Source of the DNA: Ga0077553 sp038215275
GTDB lineage: Bacteria; Acidobacteriota; Terriglobia; Bryobacterales; Bryobacteraceae
NCBI GenBank assembly: GCA_038215275.1
Contig: JBBQRA010000001.1
Span: forward strand, 20,105-84,104
Direction of reading: 5' to 3'
DNA: 64,000 bases
The translations under genes and the position numbers were made by a program. Below, one piece after another: positions 62,814 through 64,000 of the stretch (position 1 is the stretch's first letter; each line of letters starts with the position of its first letter). Below the pieces are notes generated by a model. The model had not been told where the DNA came from, did no database searches, and was given only the letters and a program-made list of their open reading frames with translations.

Positions 62814-64000
62814 TCACCAGGTGCCCATCGTGAGCACGAATCCCATCGACGCTCGTAGCCCTCTTTGCGACCGGACATCCTCCAGTTCGCGCGAAAACGT
62901 CCGAACGTACTCCAGCCCCGCAACGCGCCAGGAAAGCGCGTTCGTGATCTTCAGGTCGATCCCACCGCCCGCTGCCAGCGCTAATCCGTTCGCCTCTGTG
63001 CGAACGGCAAACTGATCGTACGGAACCGTCTGCCCGGTGCCAAGATTAAGCTCCATCACCAGTTTCTTCATTTCCGGGTCAATAAATTCCCGCGTGGTCT
63101 TGTTTCCGCCCACCAGGAACTGCAAGTGCGGCTTCCAGCGAGCCTCCGGACGCGCCTTCCATTGCAGTCCAGCCATGTACTGCAGGGAATCGGAGCTCAC
63201 GCTTGTGGGCATGTCGACCATCTTGCACCCGCTCACGTCGAGAATGCCGTACCAGTTCGGATGCAATCGGTAGCCCGCCTGCGCCCCGCCGCCGATACAC
63301 TGTCCGCCCTGCAGAATCGTGCCTTGGGCTCGCGGCATGAACTCGAAAATCGGCGTCGCTTCCGGATCGCTGCCGCGGTCGGAGTTGTCCACGTACGACA
63401 TGCCCCGCCGGTAGCTCTTAATCCCAGGCCTCGTATCCCGGTGCCACGGCGAATCCCCGCGCATCATGTTCGCCATGCTCCGCGAAGGGTTCAGCCAGCC
63501 GCGCACCATCATGCGCACCCAAATATTTTCAATGCGATTCTCGATCTTTTGAATCACAAACCGGTCGATGGCGTCCTCACTCACCTGCCAGCCCAGCCCG
63601 ATCGCCGGCGTTACGACGTGGTCCACCATGCCTTGCTGCGGCCAACGCGACTGTATCTTGCCAATCGTGGCCTCGCTGATCGGACCAATCTCAAACTGGG
63701 TGCTATAGGCGAACGAGTAAGCAGTGGCTCGAAGCCGGCCCCTCCAGTACGCGCGCGACGTACCGAACTCTACCCGCCGATATCGTGGATCGTTCTGCGC
63801 AAAGATGAACCCCGAAACTGCGCCTTGCATCGGGTGCCCGACATAGTTCACCAAAGCCACGTCACCGTCGGACCATCCGCGCAGACTCCCAAAACTATTC
63901 GCGACGTTTCGTAAGTACGGACCTTGGAATCCCCGCCTGGTGCCCTTCTCCGTCGCCAGCCGGTATCCGTGTTGGATGCCCAGGAAATACATCGACTGTT
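62814..64000 (-). CDS. Acidobacterial outer-membrane-type protein, 5' truncated by window edge
   Basis: At least 392 residues; the frame is open to the right edge (a Gln-Ser pair precedes the first Met), so the start is outside. The sequence is beta-rich with aromatic girdles and matches a recurrent acidobacterial pattern (FLGIQHGYRLATEKGTR, LRGWSDGDVALVNYVGHPMQ, then TAYSFAYSTQFEIGPISE), probably an outer-membrane beta-barrel of unknown role. It ends with the C-terminal Trp often seen in OM proteins (VLTMGTW). It lies 3 bases upstream of the ATL gene. Confidence 0.7.
   Translation of the reverse strand, partial: QSMYFLGIQHGYRLATEKGTRRGFQGPYLRNVANSFGSLRGWSDGDVALVNYVGHPMQGAVSGFIFAQNDPRYRRVEFGTSRAYWRGRLRATAYSFAYSTQFEIGPISEATIGKIQSRWPQQGMVDHVVTPAIGLGWQVSEDAIDRFVIQKIENRIENIWVRMMVRGWLNPSRSMANMMRGDSPWHRDTRPGIKSYRRGMSYVDNSDRGSDPEATPIFEFMPRAQGTILQGGQCIGGGAQAGYRLHPNWYGILDVSGCKMVDMPTSVSSDSLQYMAGLQWKARPEARWKPHLQFLVGGNKTTREFIDPEMKKLVMELNLGTGQTVPYDQFAVRTEANGLALAAGGGIDLKITNALSWRVAGLEYVRTFSRELEDVRSQRGLRASMGFVLTMGTW

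Overview
The window is about 64 kb of GC-rich chromosome from a Gram-negative bacterium, most likely an acidobacterium of the Bryobacterales/Solibacter type. Lipid A genes (lpxA, lpxD) and a tripartite efflux system indicate a diderm cell. The lineage call rests on several families typical of Acidobacteriota: an ADOP-type ABC permease, two VWFA-related acidobacterial proteins in tandem, an ABC permease fused to an M1 aminopeptidase, and a PSD1/DUF1553 plus DUF1501 pair. It is a family-level inference made without database searches. No rRNA, tRNA, CRISPR array, phage or intact insertion sequence was seen.

Layout. 1-6.4 kb: end of gatB, a degenerate histidine-kinase-like protein, a secreted FAD oxidoreductase, and lpxD/lpxA transcribed divergently. 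5.1-10.5 kb: outer-membrane channel, RND pump and adaptor in one operon. 10.8-16.9 kb: a secreted beta-helix protein, then a decaying stretch (a frameshifted SRPBCC gene, a scrambled secreted-protein remnant), a VOC protein, a membrane-anchored hydrolase, an AAC(3)-type acetyltransferase, an ArsR/SRPBCC pair and a DUF1801 fragment. 17-22.9 kb: a methyltransferase, then pfkB, a membrane glycosyltransferase, dapF and a nucleotide-sugar dehydrogenase. 22.9-27.9 kb: an NtrC-type two-component system, then an ECF sigma factor, its anti-sigma factor, a small secreted protein and a DUF4097 protein. 27.9-32.2 kb: a broken secreted gene, a SIS-domain sugar-phosphate enzyme, a 66-aa protein and two VWA proteins. 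32.3-39.7 kb: an ABC ATPase, the permease-peptidase fusion, the ADOP permease and a SirB1-like protein. 39.8-45.4 kb: an FG-GAP-like protein, a cupin, the dTDP-sugar genes rmlA, rmlC and rmlB, a proline-catabolism aldehyde dehydrogenase and a YtxH protein. 45.4-52.1 kb: comEC, recN, a cluster of short palindromes, a J-domain protein and an AAA+ ATPase. 52.2-64 kb: a Gfo/Idh/MocA oxidoreductase, NfeD with an SPFH protein, a sugar-phosphate isomerase-like protein, a fatty-acid desaturase, the PSD1/DUF1501 pair, malate synthase, an alkyltransferase-like DNA repair protein and a partial outer-membrane-type protein.

The genes are packed very tightly. Seven of ten convergent gene pairs share their stop codons in a 4-base overlap, and many tandem genes overlap by 4-40 bases. 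The observations most worth checking are: a perfect 52-bp tandem duplication that frameshifts an SRPBCC gene; a gene at 27939-28882 interrupted by two stops, each in a position that looks like a former Trp codon, plus a frameshift; a diaminopimelate epimerase whose second catalytic Cys is Ser; and a palindrome over the likely ribosome binding site of the desaturase. I did not find one locus that is clearly a new multi-gene system. The best candidates for unexplained function are the J-domain/AAA+ pair, the sigma/anti-sigma/DUF4097 cassette and the transporter-peptidase fusion.
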